Shown: positions 9,624-18,777 of the stretch, piece after piece
Layout: every line of letters begins with the position of its first letter
Numbering within the stretch: position 1 is the first letter of the stretch
Assembly: GCA_031277035.1 (NCBI GenBank)
Contig: JAISLY010000020.1
Coordinates: forward strand, 1-43,487
Origin: Coriobacteriales bacterium
GTDB lineage: Bacteria > Actinomycetota > Coriobacteriia > Coriobacteriales > UBA8131
Reading direction: 5' to 3'
DNA: 43,487 nucleotides
Notes under the pieces: generated by a model
What the model was told of the DNA's origin: nothing
Database searches by the model: none
The model's input: the letters and a program-made list of their open reading frames with translations, nothing else
Translations under genes and position numbers: made by a program

Positions 9624-9905
9624 ATGACAGCAACAGCAACAACGGCAGCAGCCGAACGCAACCATCGCAAGGTGCGCCAGGGCACGGTCATATCGGCCGC
9701 CGGCGACAAGACCTTCGTGGTCGAGGTCAAGGAGCGCAAGCCGCATCCGGTCTATGGCAAGATGATGACCCGCGTCAAGAAGCTCCACGCGCACGACGAG
9801 GCCAATGCGGTTGGCGTTGGCGACATTGTGACGGTTATGGAGACACGCCCCATCTCAAAACTCAAGAGGTGGCGCCTTGTCGACATCGTTGAGAAGGCGA
9901 AGTAA
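9624..9905 (+). CDS. rpsQ: 30S ribosomal protein S17
   Basis: S17 (93 aa) is an early-binding OB-fold protein. RKVRQGTVISAAGDKTFVVEV, HPVYGKMMTRVKKLHAHDE and the VTVMETRPISKLKRWRLV end are diagnostic. ATG 9624 follows AGGACGG; about a dozen Ala/Thr-rich residues precede the conserved core. Confidence 0.95.
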   Translation: MTATATTAAAERNHRKVRQGTVISAAGDKTFVVEVKERKPHPVYGKMMTRVKKLHAHDEANAVGVGDIVTVMETRPISKLKRWRLVDIVEKAK

Positions 9906-9923
9906 GGGAAAAGGGTAGAGAAG

Positions 9924-10292
9924 ATGATCCAGGCAGAAACCATGCTTCAGGTCGCCGATAACTCGGGTGCCCGCAAGGTGCAGTGCATCAAGGTTCTCGG
10001 CGGCTCCAAACGCCGTTACGCCGGCTTGGGCGACGTAATCGTCTGCGCGGTCAAGGAGGCGACCCCCAACGGTAACGTGAAGAAGGGCGAGGTCGTGCGC
10101 TGCGTAATCGTCCGCGTGAAGAAGGAAGTGCGGCGCAAGGACGGCAGCTACATCAAGTTCGACCAGAACGCCGCCGTCGTCATAGATGCCGCCGGGGCCC
10201 CGCGCGGAACCCGTATCTTTGGGCCCGTCGCCCGCGAGTTGCGCGACAAGCGATACATGAAAATCGTCTCGCTTGCGCCTGAGACCCTGTAG
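9924..10292 (+). CDS. rplN: 50S ribosomal protein L14
   Basis: L14 (122 aa, exact family length) lies at the subunit interface. [34 protein letters not shown] and [13 protein letters not shown] are clear. First gene of the classical spc set, here continuous with S10. Confidence 0.97.
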   Translation: MIQAETMLQVADNSGARKVQCIKVLGGSKRRYAGLGDVIVCAVKEATPNGNVKKGEVVRCVIVRVKKEVRRKDGSYIKFDQNAAVVIDAAGAPRGTRIFGPVARELRDKRYMKIVSLAPETL

Positions 10293-10333
10293 GGATTCTG
10301 TAGAGAACCGTCGTGTAGGAGAGGCAAGCACCG

Positions 10334-10654
10334 ATGAGTGAGAAAATGCGAATCAAAAAGGGCGACAAGGTCACCGTCATCTCCGGCAAGGACAAGGGCG
10401 CGACCAGCGTGGTCATGCGTGCCCTGCCCGAGCGCCGCAAGGTGGTCGTTGAGAAGGTCGCCGTTGCCAAGAAGGCCCAGCGCCCCACGCGGGACAATCC
10501 TTCGGGCGGCATCATCAGTATCGAGAAACCCATCCACGTCTCGACGGTCATGCTGATCTGCCCCAAATGCGACAAGCCGACCCGTGTGGGTCTGAGGCGT
10601 CTGGGGGATACGAAGACGCGGGTGTGTAAGAAGTGCGGGAAGGACATCGACTGA
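10334..10654 (+). CDS. rplX: 50S ribosomal protein L24
   Basis: L24 (106 aa) is an assembly-initiating KOW-domain protein. IKKGDKVTVISGKDKG is the KOW motif. The C-terminus carries CPKC and CKKC pairs, a zinc-ribbon-like form seen in part of the family. AGGAGAGG precedes ATG 10334. Confidence 0.95.
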   Translation: MSEKMRIKKGDKVTVISGKDKGATSVVMRALPERRKVVVEKVAVAKKAQRPTRDNPSGGIISIEKPIHVSTVMLICPKCDKPTRVGLRRLGDTKTRVCKKCGKDID

Positions 10655-10709
10655 GCGGTTCATGTGACGCCGCAAGGCGAGAGACGAGAGGAACCTGAGA
10701 GGAACCGAA

Positions 10710-11255
10710 GTGACAGCTCGATTGAAAGAGAAGTACCGAAGCGAGATCGTACCCCAGCTCAGACAGGAGCTGGGCATCTCAAACATCAACAAGGTCCCAG
10801 GCCTGGAGAAGATCGTGGTCAACATGGGAGTCGGCGCCGCCGTCGCGGACAGCAAGCAGCTTGATGCCGCCGTCGCCGACCTGCGCGCGATTACCGGCCA
10901 GCAACCAAAGATCTGCCGGGCAAAGAAGTCCATCGCGAGCTTTAAGCTGCGTACCGGCATGCCCATCGGCGCCAAGGTGACCCTGCGCGGCGAGCGAATG
11001 TGGGAGTTTTTGGACCGGCTGCTCTCGACGGCCATCCCACGCGTCCGCGACTTTCGCGGGATTCCGACGACGAGCTTCGACGGGCGCGGCAACTACTCGC
11101 TGGGCGTCACCGAGCAGCTGATCTTTACCGAGATCGACTATGACAAGGTGGACCGCACCCGTGGCATGGACATCACCTTTGTCACGAGCGCCGATACCGA
11201 CGAGGAGGCTCGGGCGCTGTTTACCGCTCTGGGCTTTCCCTTCAAGAGGAATTAG
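10710..11255 (+). CDS. rplE: 50S ribosomal protein L5
   Basis: L5 (181 aa) binds 5S rRNA and contacts P-site tRNA. Typical stretches are [31 protein letters not shown] and the [11 protein letters not shown] end. It starts with GTG at 10710 behind GAGAGGAA. The 55-bp spacer after rplX holds no other gene. Confidence 0.96.
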   Translation: MTARLKEKYRSEIVPQLRQELGISNINKVPGLEKIVVNMGVGAAVADSKQLDAAVADLRAITGQQPKICRAKKSIASFKLRTGMPIGAKVTLRGERMWEFLDRLLSTAIPRVRDFRGIPTTSFDGRGNYSLGVTEQLIFTEIDYDKVDRTRGMDITFVTSADTDEEARALFTALGFPFKRN

Positions 11256-11268
11256 GACAGGAGTACGC

Positions 11269-11454
11269 ATGGCCAAGACTTCGATGATCGCCAAGTCCAA
11301 GCGCGAACCCAAGTTCTCGACGCGCCAGCACAACCGCTGCACCCGCTGCGGCCGCCCGCGCGCCTATTATCGTCAGTTCGGCCTGTGTCGGCTTTGCCTG
11401 AGAGAACTTGCGAGCCGGGGCGAACTGCCCGGCATCCGCAAGGCGAGTTGGTAG
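11269..11454 (+). CDS. rpsN: 30S ribosomal protein S14, zinc-binding type Z
   Basis: S14 (61 aa) is the short zinc-ribbon form: CTRCGRP followed by CRLC gives the two C-X2-C pairs, then [20 protein letters not shown] 11269 sits behind GACAGGAG. An upstream in-frame extension overlapping rplE is spurious. This form marks Gram-positive lineages and needs zinc. Confidence 0.97.
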   Translation: MAKTSMIAKSKREPKFSTRQHNRCTRCGRPRAYYRQFGLCRLCLRELASRGELPGIRKASW

Positions 11455-11552
11455 CGTGGCTCTGCACGGGCCGGACAGGTATCGGGTCTTGCAGACGCCA
11501 GAGCCGCGCAAAGGGCGGCAGGGTCGCTGGACCGGACAGGTAGGAGGTTAGC

Positions 11553-11951
11553 ATGTCAATGACAGACCCCATCGCGGATATGCTCACGCGGGTGCGTAAC
11601 GCCAATTCCGCGAGCAAGGAAACGGTTTCTATTCCCTCCAGCAAAAAGCTGGTGGAGATTGCCCGTATCCTCAAGGAGGAGGGCTATATCGTCGATTATG
11701 AGGTGGTGGAGGCCAGCCCGGCGAGCGAGCTGATTCTCACCCTGAAATACGGCTCCAGGAAGCAGAAGACCATTCGTGGGCTGAAGCGTATCTCCAAGCC
11801 CGGCCTGCGTGTCTACGCCGGCAAGGACGATTTGCCACGCGTACTCGGTGGCCTTGGAACCGCTGTGGTATCCACGTCCAAAGGCGTGATGACCGACCGC
11901 GACGCACGCAAGGCGGGCATCGGCGGCGAGGTTCTCGCCTATATCTGGTAA
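11553..11951 (+). CDS. rpsH: 30S ribosomal protein S8
   Basis: S8 (132 aa) binds the central domain of 16S rRNA and in E. coli represses the spc operon. [32 protein letters not shown] and the C-terminal [22 protein letters not shown] identify it. TAGGAGG precedes ATG 11553. The 98-bp spacer before it holds two copies of CCGGACAGGT. Confidence 0.96.
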   Translation: MSMTDPIADMLTRVRNANSASKETVSIPSSKKLVEIARILKEEGYIVDYEVVEASPASELILTLKYGSRKQKTIRGLKRISKPGLRVYAGKDDLPRVLGGLGTAVVSTSKGVMTDRDARKAGIGGEVLAYIW

Positions 11952-11990
11952 GTCTGGTAAGCGGAGAAGAAAGCGGAAGAGGTAGCAAAG

Positions 11991-12530
11991 ATGTCCCGTA
12001 TCGGCAAACAACCCATAGCGGTGCCCGCAGGCGTTGAGGTGACCATCGACGGAGCGCTCGTTAAGGTCACCGGCCCCAAAGGAGCGCTTTCTCAGAGCCT
12101 GTCTGACTTTGTTACCGCAAAGCTGGAGGGAGACCAGGTGCTCATCGAGCGCATTGATGACTCGCGCGAGGCCCGCTCCTTTCACGGGCTGTATCGCACG
12201 CTGGTCGCAAACATGATTATCGGCGTGAGCGAAGGCTTCTCCAAAAACCTTGAGATTGTCGGCGTCGGCTATCGTGCCGCGATGAAGGGTTCTGACCTTG
12301 AGATGCAGCTGGGCTTCTCACACCCCGTGCTCATCAGGGCAGATGAGGGTATCTCCTTTGAGGTGCCGCAGCCCACGCAGATTAAGGTGTCCGGCATCGA
12401 CAAGCAAAAGGTCGGCCAGGTTGCGGCGGACATTCGCAAGTGGCGCAAACCGGAGCCCTACAAGGGCAAGGGTATCCGCTACGAGGGCGAATACGTGCGT
12501 CGTAAGCTGGGCAAGGCAGCGGGAAGCTGA
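11991..12530 (+). CDS. rplF: 50S ribosomal protein L6
   Basis: L6 (179 aa) contains two similar domains and lies near the factor-binding site. [32 protein letters not shown] and the [16 protein letters not shown]-terminal motif are diagnostic. Confidence 0.97.
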   Translation: MSRIGKQPIAVPAGVEVTIDGALVKVTGPKGALSQSLSDFVTAKLEGDQVLIERIDDSREARSFHGLYRTLVANMIIGVSEGFSKNLEIVGVGYRAAMKGSDLEMQLGFSHPVLIRADEGISFEVPQPTQIKVSGIDKQKVGQVAADIRKWRKPEPYKGKGIRYEGEYVRRKLGKAAGS

Positions 12531-12659
12531 TAGGCGTGCCGGGACGTTTTGAGAGGTGTGCCGGGAAGCGACAGGCGCGAGTGGAAGCTCAGGTGCGTGG
12601 GAACAGACGCGACAGGCGCGAAAAGCGACAGGCGCGAGTGGAAGCGATAGGAGTAAGTG
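12531..12659. repeat. rplF-rplR spacer built from 23-bp direct repeats
   Basis: A 23-bp sequence containing ACAGGCGCGA occurs exactly at 12566-12588 and 12623-12645, with a partial third copy at 12609-12620. A shorter pair (GTGCCGGGA) is at 12537-12566. No gene is present. The rplR ribosome-binding site TAGGAG (12648-12653) is directly after the last copy. Confidence 0.75.
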
Positions 12660-13028
12660 ATGGATAAACTCAAGGCCAAGGCCGCGAGCCTCAAGCGTCG
12701 CCAGACGCGCATTCGCGGTAAGATCAAGGGAACCGCCGCAACACCGCGTCTGAGGGTGACGCGTTCTAACGGCAATATCTACGCCCAGATCATCGACGAT
12801 GTTGCCGGGCGTACCCTCATCAGCGCCTCCTCGCTTGACCCCGAGTTCAAGAAGCGGGATGCGAGCGGGGCAACGGTTGCCGGTGCCGCCGTCGTTGGCG
12901 AGTTGCTGGGCAGACGCGCTGTGGACAAGAAGATAACAACCGTGGTCTTTGATCGTGGTGGACACATCTATCACGGCAGGGTCAAGGCCCTCGCCGACGG
13001 AGCCCGCGAGGCCGGGCTGAAATTCTAG
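12660..13028 (+). CDS. rplR: 50S ribosomal protein L18
   Basis: L18 (122 aa) binds 5S rRNA with L5. [19 protein letters not shown], the [12 protein letters not shown] segment and [23 protein letters not shown] are typical. ATG 12660 is preferred over the adjacent GTG 12657 on spacing from TAGGAG. Confidence 0.96.
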   Translation: MDKLKAKAASLKRRQTRIRGKIKGTAATPRLRVTRSNGNIYAQIIDDVAGRTLISASSLDPEFKKRDASGATVAGAAVVGELLGRRAVDKKITTVVFDRGGHIYHGRVKALADGAREAGLKF

Positions 13029-13063
13029 GGACCCTGCGGGGTTTCAGGAAAGGGCAGGTATCG

Positions 13064-13576
13064 ATGGCAAGAGTAAAAGCGCCCGTCGCTGAATTGCAGG
13101 AGAAGGTCGTCTACATCAACCGTGTGTCGAAGGTCGTCAAGGGCGGGCGTCGCTTTGCGCTCACCGCCCTGGTGGTTGTCGGCGACGGCGCGGGGCGGGT
13201 CGGTGTTGGCATGGGCAAGAGCGCTGAGGTACCCATCGCCATCAAAAAGGGTGTCGAGGACGCCAAGAAGAACCTCTTTGCCGTGCCGCTCACCGAGGAA
13301 GGCACGCTGCCGCACGAGGCCCTGGGCGTCTATGGGGCCGGTAGGGTGCTGCTCAAGCCCGCCACACCGGGTACGGGCGTTATCGCCGGCGGGCCGGTTC
13401 GTGCGCTGATGGAGTTGGCCGGTGTAAAAAACGTGCTCTCCAAGTCGCTTGGCACCAACAATGCGATGAACATCGTCAAGGCGGCCGCCGAGGGCCTCAA
13501 GTCGCTCTCCAGTCCGCGTGAGGTAGCCCGCCGCCGCGACACAACGGTGGCAAAGATTTACGGTTGGAAGGAATGA
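13064..13576 (+). CDS. rpsE: 30S ribosomal protein S5
   Basis: S5 (170 aa) shapes the mRNA entry channel and affects fidelity. [39 protein letters not shown] and [19 protein letters not shown] are diagnostic. AGGAAAGGG lies just upstream. Its TGA (13574-13576) lies three bases before the rpmD start. Confidence 0.97.
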   Translation: MARVKAPVAELQEKVVYINRVSKVVKGGRRFALTALVVVGDGAGRVGVGMGKSAEVPIAIKKGVEDAKKNLFAVPLTEEGTLPHEALGVYGAGRVLLKPATPGTGVIAGGPVRALMELAGVKNVLSKSLGTNNAMNIVKAAAEGLKSLSSPREVARRRDTTVAKIYGWKE

Positions 13577-13578
13577 GC

Positions 13579-13971
13579 ATGGCTCAGAAGAAGACGCAGG
13601 GCACCCAGGCCACTCTGGACGCCGAAGCCACTCTGGACGCCCAGGCCGCCAGGGGCGACAAGGCCGACGAGGCCGCCAGGGGCGACAAGGCTGCCAAGGA
13701 CGGCAAGGAGGCCAAGGCCGCCGAAGCTGCCAAGGGCGGCAAGGCTGCCAAGGCTGCCGAGGGCGACAAGGCTGCCAAGGCTGCCGCTCCTCACAAGACG
13801 CTTCGCGTGACGCAGGTGCGCTCGACCATCTCTTGCCCTGCCGACCAGGGAAAGACAATCCGTGCCCTTGGCCTTGGTAAGGTAGGGCGCAGTGTTGAGC
13901 AGGTCGATAACCCTGCCGTGCGTGGTATGATTTTCAAAGTCAAACATCTGGTGAAGGTGGAGGATATCTGA
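13579..13971 (+). CDS. rpmD: 50S ribosomal protein L30 with Ala/Lys/Asp-rich N-terminal extension
   Basis: The last 57 residues (about 74-130) are a normal L30: LRVTQVRSTISCPADQGKT, RALGLGKVGRSVEQVDNPAVRGM. L30 is normally about 60 aa. Here 73 residues come before it, made of repeats such as ARGDKA and AAKGGKAAKAA. ATG 13579 is chosen because GGAAGGA (13566-13572) is six bases away, while ATG 13573 would leave no spacing. The extension parallels that of L4, so the two large-subunit proteins seem to have gained similar tails independently by repeat growth. Confidence 0.94.
   Translation: MAQKKTQGTQATLDAEATLDAQAARGDKADEAARGDKAAKDGKEAKAAEAAKGGKAAKAAEGDKAAKAAAPHKTLRVTQVRSTISCPADQGKTIRALGLGKVGRSVEQVDNPAVRGMIFKVKHLVKVEDI
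13600..13795 (+). repeat. In-frame repeat coding the L30 extension
   Basis: Units such as GGCGACAAGGC and GCCAAGG recur; the first part has a 15-bp doublet (ACTCTGGACGCCGAA-like, 13612-13642). All copies preserve the frame. Confidence 0.7.
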
Positions 13972-14420
13972 TGCAGCTTCATGATCTGGCTCCGGCTCCC
14001 GCATCGACCAGGGCTCGTAAGCGTGTTGGTCGCGGGCATGGCTCCGGTGTGGGAAAGACAGCGGGCCGTGGCTACAACGGGCAGAAGTCCCGTGCGGGTG
14101 GTGCTAAGAGCAACGGTTTTGAGGGCGGGCAGACCCCGCTTGCGCGCAGGCTTCCCAAGTTGCCGGGCTTTCGGAACATCAATCGGACCGAATTCGTGCC
14201 CGTCAACGTCGGGCGCCTGGATGTGGTCTTTGCCGACGGCGATGTTGTTGACGGTGAGAGCCTTCTCGCCAAAGGCATCATCAAACGTGCGGATGCCCTC
14301 GTCAAGGTTCTCGGCGACGGCGAGTTGACCAGGCGGCTCACGGTGCGTGTCGACAAGGTGTCCGCCAGCGCGCTTGCCAAGATTGAGGCCGCCGGAGGCA
14401 AGGTGGAAGCGCCTTGCTGA
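13971..14420 (+). CDS. rplO: 50S ribosomal protein L15
   Basis: L15 (149 aa) is a late-assembly 50S protein. RKRVGRGHGSGVGKTAGRG, GQKSRAGG and GFEGGQTPLARRLPK are typical. Its start overlaps the rpmD stop by one base, and its end overlaps secY by seven bases. Confidence 0.97.
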   Translation: MQLHDLAPAPASTRARKRVGRGHGSGVGKTAGRGYNGQKSRAGGAKSNGFEGGQTPLARRLPKLPGFRNINRTEFVPVNVGRLDVVFADGDVVDGESLLAKGIIKRADALVKVLGDGELTRRLTVRVDKVSASALAKIEAAGGKVEAPC

Positions 14421-15685
14421 GCGCGATCCTCAACGCGTTTCGCGTACCGGACCTGCGTAAGAAGATACTGTTTACGCTGGCTATCATTGCCCTGTACCGT
14501 CTGGGCGCCTTTGTCCCCGTCCCCGGCATCCCGGTGGACGCGCTGACCGAGGTCTTCAGAGCAACAGACGAAAACAGCATGCTGGTCTTCATGAACCTCT
14601 TCTCCGGCAACGCGCTCTCTAACTTCTCGGTGCTCTCGCTTGGCATCATGCCCTACATCACCGCCTCCATCATCATGCAGCTGATGCAGGGCGTCATTCC
14701 GGCCTTGCAGCGCTGGGCCCGGGAGGGCCAGGCCGGCCAGAAGAAAATCACCCAGATTACCCGCTATCTGACACTGGTTCTGGGCTTCATCAACGCGATT
14801 GGCTACCTGTTCCTCTTCCAGAGCACGCAGTACGGCATCGTGTTACCCCCCGATCCACCCCCCCTGCTCACCAGCGCGGTCATCGTCTTTACGCTGGTTG
14901 CCGGCACCGCGCTTATCATGTGGATGGGCGAGCTGATCACTCAGCGCGGCGTGGGCAACGGCATGTCGCTTATCATCTTCGCGAATATCGTCGCAGGGTT
15001 TCCCTCCGCCATCTTCCAGTCTGTCCAGACGATGCACCCCGCCTTTACCGTCATGGTCATTATCATCGTAATCGCGGTTATCCCCGGCATCGTGCTCATC
15101 GAGCGGGCGCAGCGGCGCATACCCATCAACTATGCCAAACGCATCCAGGGGCGCCGCGTTATGGGCGGCACCTCGACCTACATCCCCTTAAAGGTCAACG
15201 GCGCGGGCGTTATCCCGATTATCTTTGCGAGCGCTCTGCTGTACTTCCCGGCGCAGCTTGCGGCGTTTTTTGATGTGCCCTGGCTGACGACCTTCTCAAA
15301 CGCGCTGACCACCGGCTGGGTGAACTGGGTACTCGACTTTGCACTCATCGTCTTTTTCTGCTTCTTTTACACGTCGATGGTCTTTAATCCCGAGCAGACC
15401 GCCGAGAACCTGCAGAAGCAGGGCGGCTTTATACCCGGTGTGCGTCCCGGTTCCAATACGGTGACCTACATCAAAAATGTGCTGAACCGCATCACCCTGC
15501 CCGGTGCCTTTTACATCGGTGCCATCGCCGTTGTGCCGAGCATTCTGTTTTCCTTTACGGGAGATTATCTGATCCGTGCCTTTGGCGGCACCTCCATCCT
15601 GATCATGGTAGGAGTCGCGCTTGACACGATGAGTAAGGTTGAGAGCCAGTTGAAAATGCACCACTACGACGGGTTTTTCAAGTAG
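14414..15685 (+). CDS. secY: Preprotein translocase subunit SecY
   Basis: SecY (423 aa) forms the membrane channel for Sec-dependent export and membrane insertion with SecE and SecG. About ten hydrophobic segments are visible. Conserved stretches include RLGAFVPVPGI, the plug region, SIIMQLMQGVIPAL and YFPAQLAAFF. It starts with TTG at 14414 inside the end of rplO, behind GGAGGCAAGGTGG, which implies translational coupling to L15. It is the last gene before the inverted repeat at 15691-15840. Confidence 0.97.
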   Translation: MLSAILNAFRVPDLRKKILFTLAIIALYRLGAFVPVPGIPVDALTEVFRATDENSMLVFMNLFSGNALSNFSVLSLGIMPYITASIIMQLMQGVIPALQRWAREGQAGQKKITQITRYLTLVLGFINAIGYLFLFQSTQYGIVLPPDPPPLLTSAVIVFTLVAGTALIMWMGELITQRGVGNGMSLIIFANIVAGFPSAIFQSVQTMHPAFTVMVIIIVIAVIPGIVLIERAQRRIPINYAKRIQGRRVMGGTSTYIPLKVNGAGVIPIIFASALLYFPAQLAAFFDVPWLTTFSNALTTGWVNWVLDFALIVFFCFFYTSMVFNPEQTAENLQKQGGFIPGVRPGSNTVTYIKNVLNRITLPGAFYIGAIAVVPSILFSFTGDYLIRAFGGTSILIMVGVALDTMSKVESQLKMHHYDGFFK

Positions 15686-15690
15686 CGTTC

Positions 15691-15840
15691 GGGGGTGCTG
15701 TGAGCTTCTGACTTCGCAAACGACCGCTTGCAAACCTTGAGCAGCTGCGGAACTCGCGTGCTGCGCACGCTCAAACAGTCCTCGCTGGCGCTCAAGGTTT
15801 TTAAGCGGTCTGCTCCGCGACAGAAGCTCACAGCACCCCC
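15691..15840. repeat. 150-bp imperfect inverted repeat between secY and adk
   Basis: The left arm (15691-15742) and right arm (15790-15840) are reverse complements over about 50 bases: the outer 20 match exactly (GGGGGTGCTGTGAGCTTCTG), as do ACCGCTT and CCTTGAGC further in. The loop holds a small hairpin GCGTG/CACGC. There is no coding potential. It could fold as one long RNA hairpin and end or process the spc transcript, or it could be a non-autonomous mobile palindrome. Confidence 0.8.
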
Positions 15841-15969
15841 TCACTTGGTTTCGAAGGGCAAGGGATTTTGAAGGGCAGAGGCGGGAAGGGGTGTGCTCCG
15901 AAGAGCCGCAAAGAGTCCTTATGAACGAAGAGAGCCTGTATGAAGAGAGTTGCGGGAGGAGGCAAGAGC

Positions 15970-16593
15970 GTGAATATCGTCTTGTTGGGAGCACCTGGAG
16001 CCGGTAAGGGCACACAGGCGGCCAAACTGGTCGAGGCCTACGACATCGCCCATATTTCCACCGGAGATCTTCTGCGCGCGGCCGTCAAGGCTCAGACACG
16101 GCTTGGGCTTGAGGCAAAGTCATACATGGACGCAGGCGAGCTTGTGCCCGACAGCCTCGTCATCGGGCTGGTAAAGGAGCGCCTGCAGGAGCCCGACACA
16201 GAAAAAGGCTTCATCCTCGACGGCTTTCCGCGCAACTCGACCCAGGCGGTCACCCTCGATGCGGAACTCTCCGGGCTCGGGCGCGAGATTGACGCCGCAA
16301 TTGCCGTTATCGTCAACCCCGAGGTCATTGTTAATCGTCTGGCCTCCCGTCGCGTCTGCCGCAGCTGCGGTTACATTGGCTCCGCTGCCGATGCCTCCTG
16401 CCCAATCTGCGCCGGCGAGATGTATCAGCGCGACGATGACCGGCCCGAGACGGTGCGCAACCGCCTCGATGTCTACGAGAAGGCAACCGCCCCGCTCATC
16501 GACTATTACCGGGGCGGCGAGTTGCTTGTTGAGGTTGACGGTGACCGCCCGGTCGATGAGGTCTTTGCAAGCATCAAAGCCGCTCTGGCATAA
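15970..16593 (+). CDS. adk: Adenylate kinase
   Basis: Adk (207 aa) converts ATP and AMP to two ADP in the cytoplasm. Visible are the P-loop GAPGAGKGT (7-15), the AMP-binding ISTGDLLRAA and DGFPRN, and a LID domain with Cys130, Cys133, Cys144 and Cys147 that should bind structural zinc as in Gram-positive enzymes. I chose GTG 15970 (MNIVLLGAPGAG, the family's N-terminus) behind GGGAGGAGG (15954-15962). An ATG at 15940 would add ten residues. Its place after secY is conserved in bacteria. Confidence 0.95.
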   Translation: MNIVLLGAPGAGKGTQAAKLVEAYDIAHISTGDLLRAAVKAQTRLGLEAKSYMDAGELVPDSLVIGLVKERLQEPDTEKGFILDGFPRNSTQAVTLDAELSGLGREIDAAIAVIVNPEVIVNRLASRRVCRSCGYIGSAADASCPICAGEMYQRDDDRPETVRNRLDVYEKATAPLIDYYRGGELLVEVDGDRPVDEVFASIKAALA

Positions 16594-16612
16594 GCTCCAG
16601 CACAACTTTGCC

Positions 16613-17365
16613 ATGATTCAGCTCAAATCACCAGCAGACATTGAGGCCATGCGCGAGGCCGGGCGTGTGAGCGCCAAGGCTCTGCGCAAGACCGGCGAGC
16701 TGGTGCGCCCGGGCATCTCCACCGCCGAACTTGACCGCTTTGCCGAGAACCTCATCCGCATGGAGGGCGGCATCCCCGCCTTTCTCGGCTATAACGGCTT
16801 TGCGGGCAGCATCTGTTCTTCGATAAACGACCAGATTGTCCACGGCATTCCCTCGCCTGCGGTTATCCTGCGCGAGGGCGACATCATCTCCATCGACACC
16901 GGCGCCATCGTCGGCGGTTGGGTGGGCGATAACGCTGCCACCTTTGCCGTCGGCGAGATAGCGCCTAGCACGCGTCGCCTCCTCGAGGTCACCGAGGCGT
17001 GCATGTGGGCTGGCCTTGATGCCGCGCGGCCGGGCAAGCGCCTTGGCGACATTGGGCATGCGATACAAAGCATCGCTGAGGCCGCCGGATTTGGCGTCGT
17101 GCGTGAGTACGTGGGGCATGGCATCGGGCGCCAGATGCACGAGGACCCCAACGTCCCCAACTTCGGGGATAAGGGCAAGGGCCTCAGGCTCAAGCCGGGC
17201 ATGGTGCTTGCGATAGAGCCGATGATAAACCTTGGAACCGAGAAGACCGCGGGTCCCTTTCAGGACGGCTGGGCCGTCTACACCGCCGACGGCGCGCCTT
17301 CAGCGCATTTTGAGAAGACCGTCGCCATCACCAAAGACGGCCCCCTCATCCTCACGGCGGAGTAG
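16613..17365 (+). CDS. map: Type I methionine aminopeptidase
   Basis: Map (250 aa) removes the initiator Met from new proteins. All metal ligands of the M24 family are present: Asp95, Asp106, His169, Glu202, Glu234, with substrate His77 in VHGIP. The frame is open far upstream but overlaps adk; ATG 16613 gives the normal length and begins MIQLKSPADIEAMREAGR. It is 19 bp after adk and is the last gene of the ribosomal run. The infA-rpmJ-rpsM genes that commonly follow are absent. Confidence 0.96.
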   Translation: MIQLKSPADIEAMREAGRVSAKALRKTGELVRPGISTAELDRFAENLIRMEGGIPAFLGYNGFAGSICSSINDQIVHGIPSPAVILREGDIISIDTGAIVGGWVGDNAATFAVGEIAPSTRRLLEVTEACMWAGLDAARPGKRLGDIGHAIQSIAEAAGFGVVREYVGHGIGRQMHEDPNVPNFGDKGKGLRLKPGMVLAIEPMINLGTEKTAGPFQDGWAVYTADGAPSAHFEKTVAITKDGPLILTAE

Positions 17366-17372
17366 AACCCTG

Positions 17373-17441
17373 AGACCCGACCCTTGTTCTTCCCGACCGC
17401 CTGGAGCAGGCCAATCTGAACCAGCTCGGCACAATACTTCT
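17373..17441. repeat. 69-bp direct repeat, left copy (fragment of the winged-helix gene)
   Basis: This segment matches 18883-18951 at 66 of 69 positions. On the minus strand it encodes the VQIGLLQAVGKNKGR part of the winged-helix protein at 18836-19303. It is therefore a gene fragment, lying 8 bp after the map stop. The two copies bracket the DUF4143 ATPase gene. Confidence 0.85.
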
Positions 17442-17479
17442 GTCCGCGTCTTCTGTCCTCACCTCATCCCGTGCCTCCA

Positions 17480-18673
17480 TCAATCGAGCAGCCAGTCGAT
17501 GATGTTCATCTGCGTGATGCCCTGATCGTCGTAGAGCCCCTTATCCTCTGAAAGGATGAGTTTGGGGTAATTATCGGGAATCTTTTTGAAGATCGAAACC
17601 TCCCGTTCGTACACCTGTTCATCGGCAAGCGAAGTGGTGACCTGAAGATAGACGGTCTTACCCTCTGCCTGTGCCACGAAGTCTACTTCTCTGCTGGCAA
17701 GGTTGCCCACGGAGACATCATAGCCCCTTCTCCGCAACTCCATGTAGACAATCGCCTCAAGCAGATGTCCTCTGTTTGGGCGTCTATTCCCCAAAAGGGC
17801 GAACCTGATGCCGGGGTCGACCGGGTAGTATTTGGCATTGCTTTCGAGGTGACGCTTCCCCGCCACATCGTAGCGCTGGGCTCGATAGAAAAGAAATGCC
17901 TGCTGCAGGGCGTCCACGTAGCCGGAAACCGTGTCGCTCGTCGTCTTTCTACCCTGACTGGTCAAGGTGTCGGCAATCTTTTTAATGGTCACATATGAGC
18001 CGGAGGAATCTGCGAGGAATGTGGCGATTCTCGTTATGAGCTCGGCGTCGCTCCGCTGCCTTCTGAGCATGACGTCCTTTACCAGCACGGTGTCAACGAC
18101 GCCCTCCACATACATCCTGAGCGAGCGCTCCTCTGCTATCTGGGTCGCGTAGGGAAACCCGCCATACCGGAGATACCGGTCAAATGCCGTTTCCAGGCTG
18201 AGGCCGAAAGTGCTCTGTTGGTAGCGAGCGTATTCCTTGAAAGAGAGCGGATAAACCTCCACTTCGACGTAGCGACCGCTGAGAAGGGTTGCGAGTTCGC
18301 CGGAAAGCATATGAGCGTTTGACCCGGTCAAATAGACATCGACGTTATCCCTGATGTATAAGGAATCGACAGCTTTCTCAAAGTCGGCAACACGCTGCAC
18401 CTCGTCGAGGAAGATGAAATTCATCTTGTCGGACACCAGATGATTTACCACATGATCGTGCAGTGCGTGATACTCCAGGAGACGTTCATTTTCCAGATCC
18501 TCAAAGTTGATGAATTGGATGCACTGTGCGGCAACGCCCTCCGCCCGCAATGACTGCGCGAATTGCGACAGAATAGTGGATTTCCCTGAGCGCCGTGCGC
18601 CCGTTAACACCTTTATGATTTTCTTGCCCGCAAATCTATTCAGATATTCCAGATACTTTGGCCGGGCAATCAT
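17480..18673 (-). CDS. AAA+ ATPase with DUF4143 domain
   Basis: A complete member (397 aa). Walker A is TGARRSGKST (24-33), Walker B FIFLDE (87-91 region), and sensor 1 lies at LTGSNAHML. A helical linker with a winged-helix character (ITRIATFLADSSGSYVTIKKIADTL) follows, then the DUF4143 part with REVDFVAQAEGKTVYLQV, which resembles a PD-(D/E)XK core. ATG at 18673 is chosen: AGGAGG lies five bases upstream, whereas an ATG at 18697 has none. Function is not established; family members move between genomes as single genes. This one sits between direct repeats where the rpsM-rplQ genes would be expected. Confidence 0.88.
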   Translation of the reverse strand: MIARPKYLEYLNRFAGKKIIKVLTGARRSGKSTILSQFAQSLRAEGVAAQCIQFINFEDLENERLLEYHALHDHVVNHLVSDKMNFIFLDEVQRVADFEKAVDSLYIRDNVDVYLTGSNAHMLSGELATLLSGRYVEVEVYPLSFKEYARYQQSTFGLSLETAFDRYLRYGGFPYATQIAEERSLRMYVEGVVDTVLVKDVMLRRQRSDAELITRIATFLADSSGSYVTIKKIADTLTSQGRKTTSDTVSGYVDALQQAFLFYRAQRYDVAGKRHLESNAKYYPVDPGIRFALLGNRRPNRGHLLEAIVYMELRRRGYDVSVGNLASREVDFVAQAEGKTVYLQVTTSLADEQVYEREVSIFKKIPDNYPKLILSEDKGLYDDQGITQMNIIDWLLD

Positions 18674-18777
18674 GGCTTCCTCCTGAAGGACTGGCATGGC
18701 GTGGCGTCAACCGGGCAATGCTGCATAGCAGGCGAGCAGACAATCGGAGGGACCGTACACTCCAACTCCAGTCGGAC

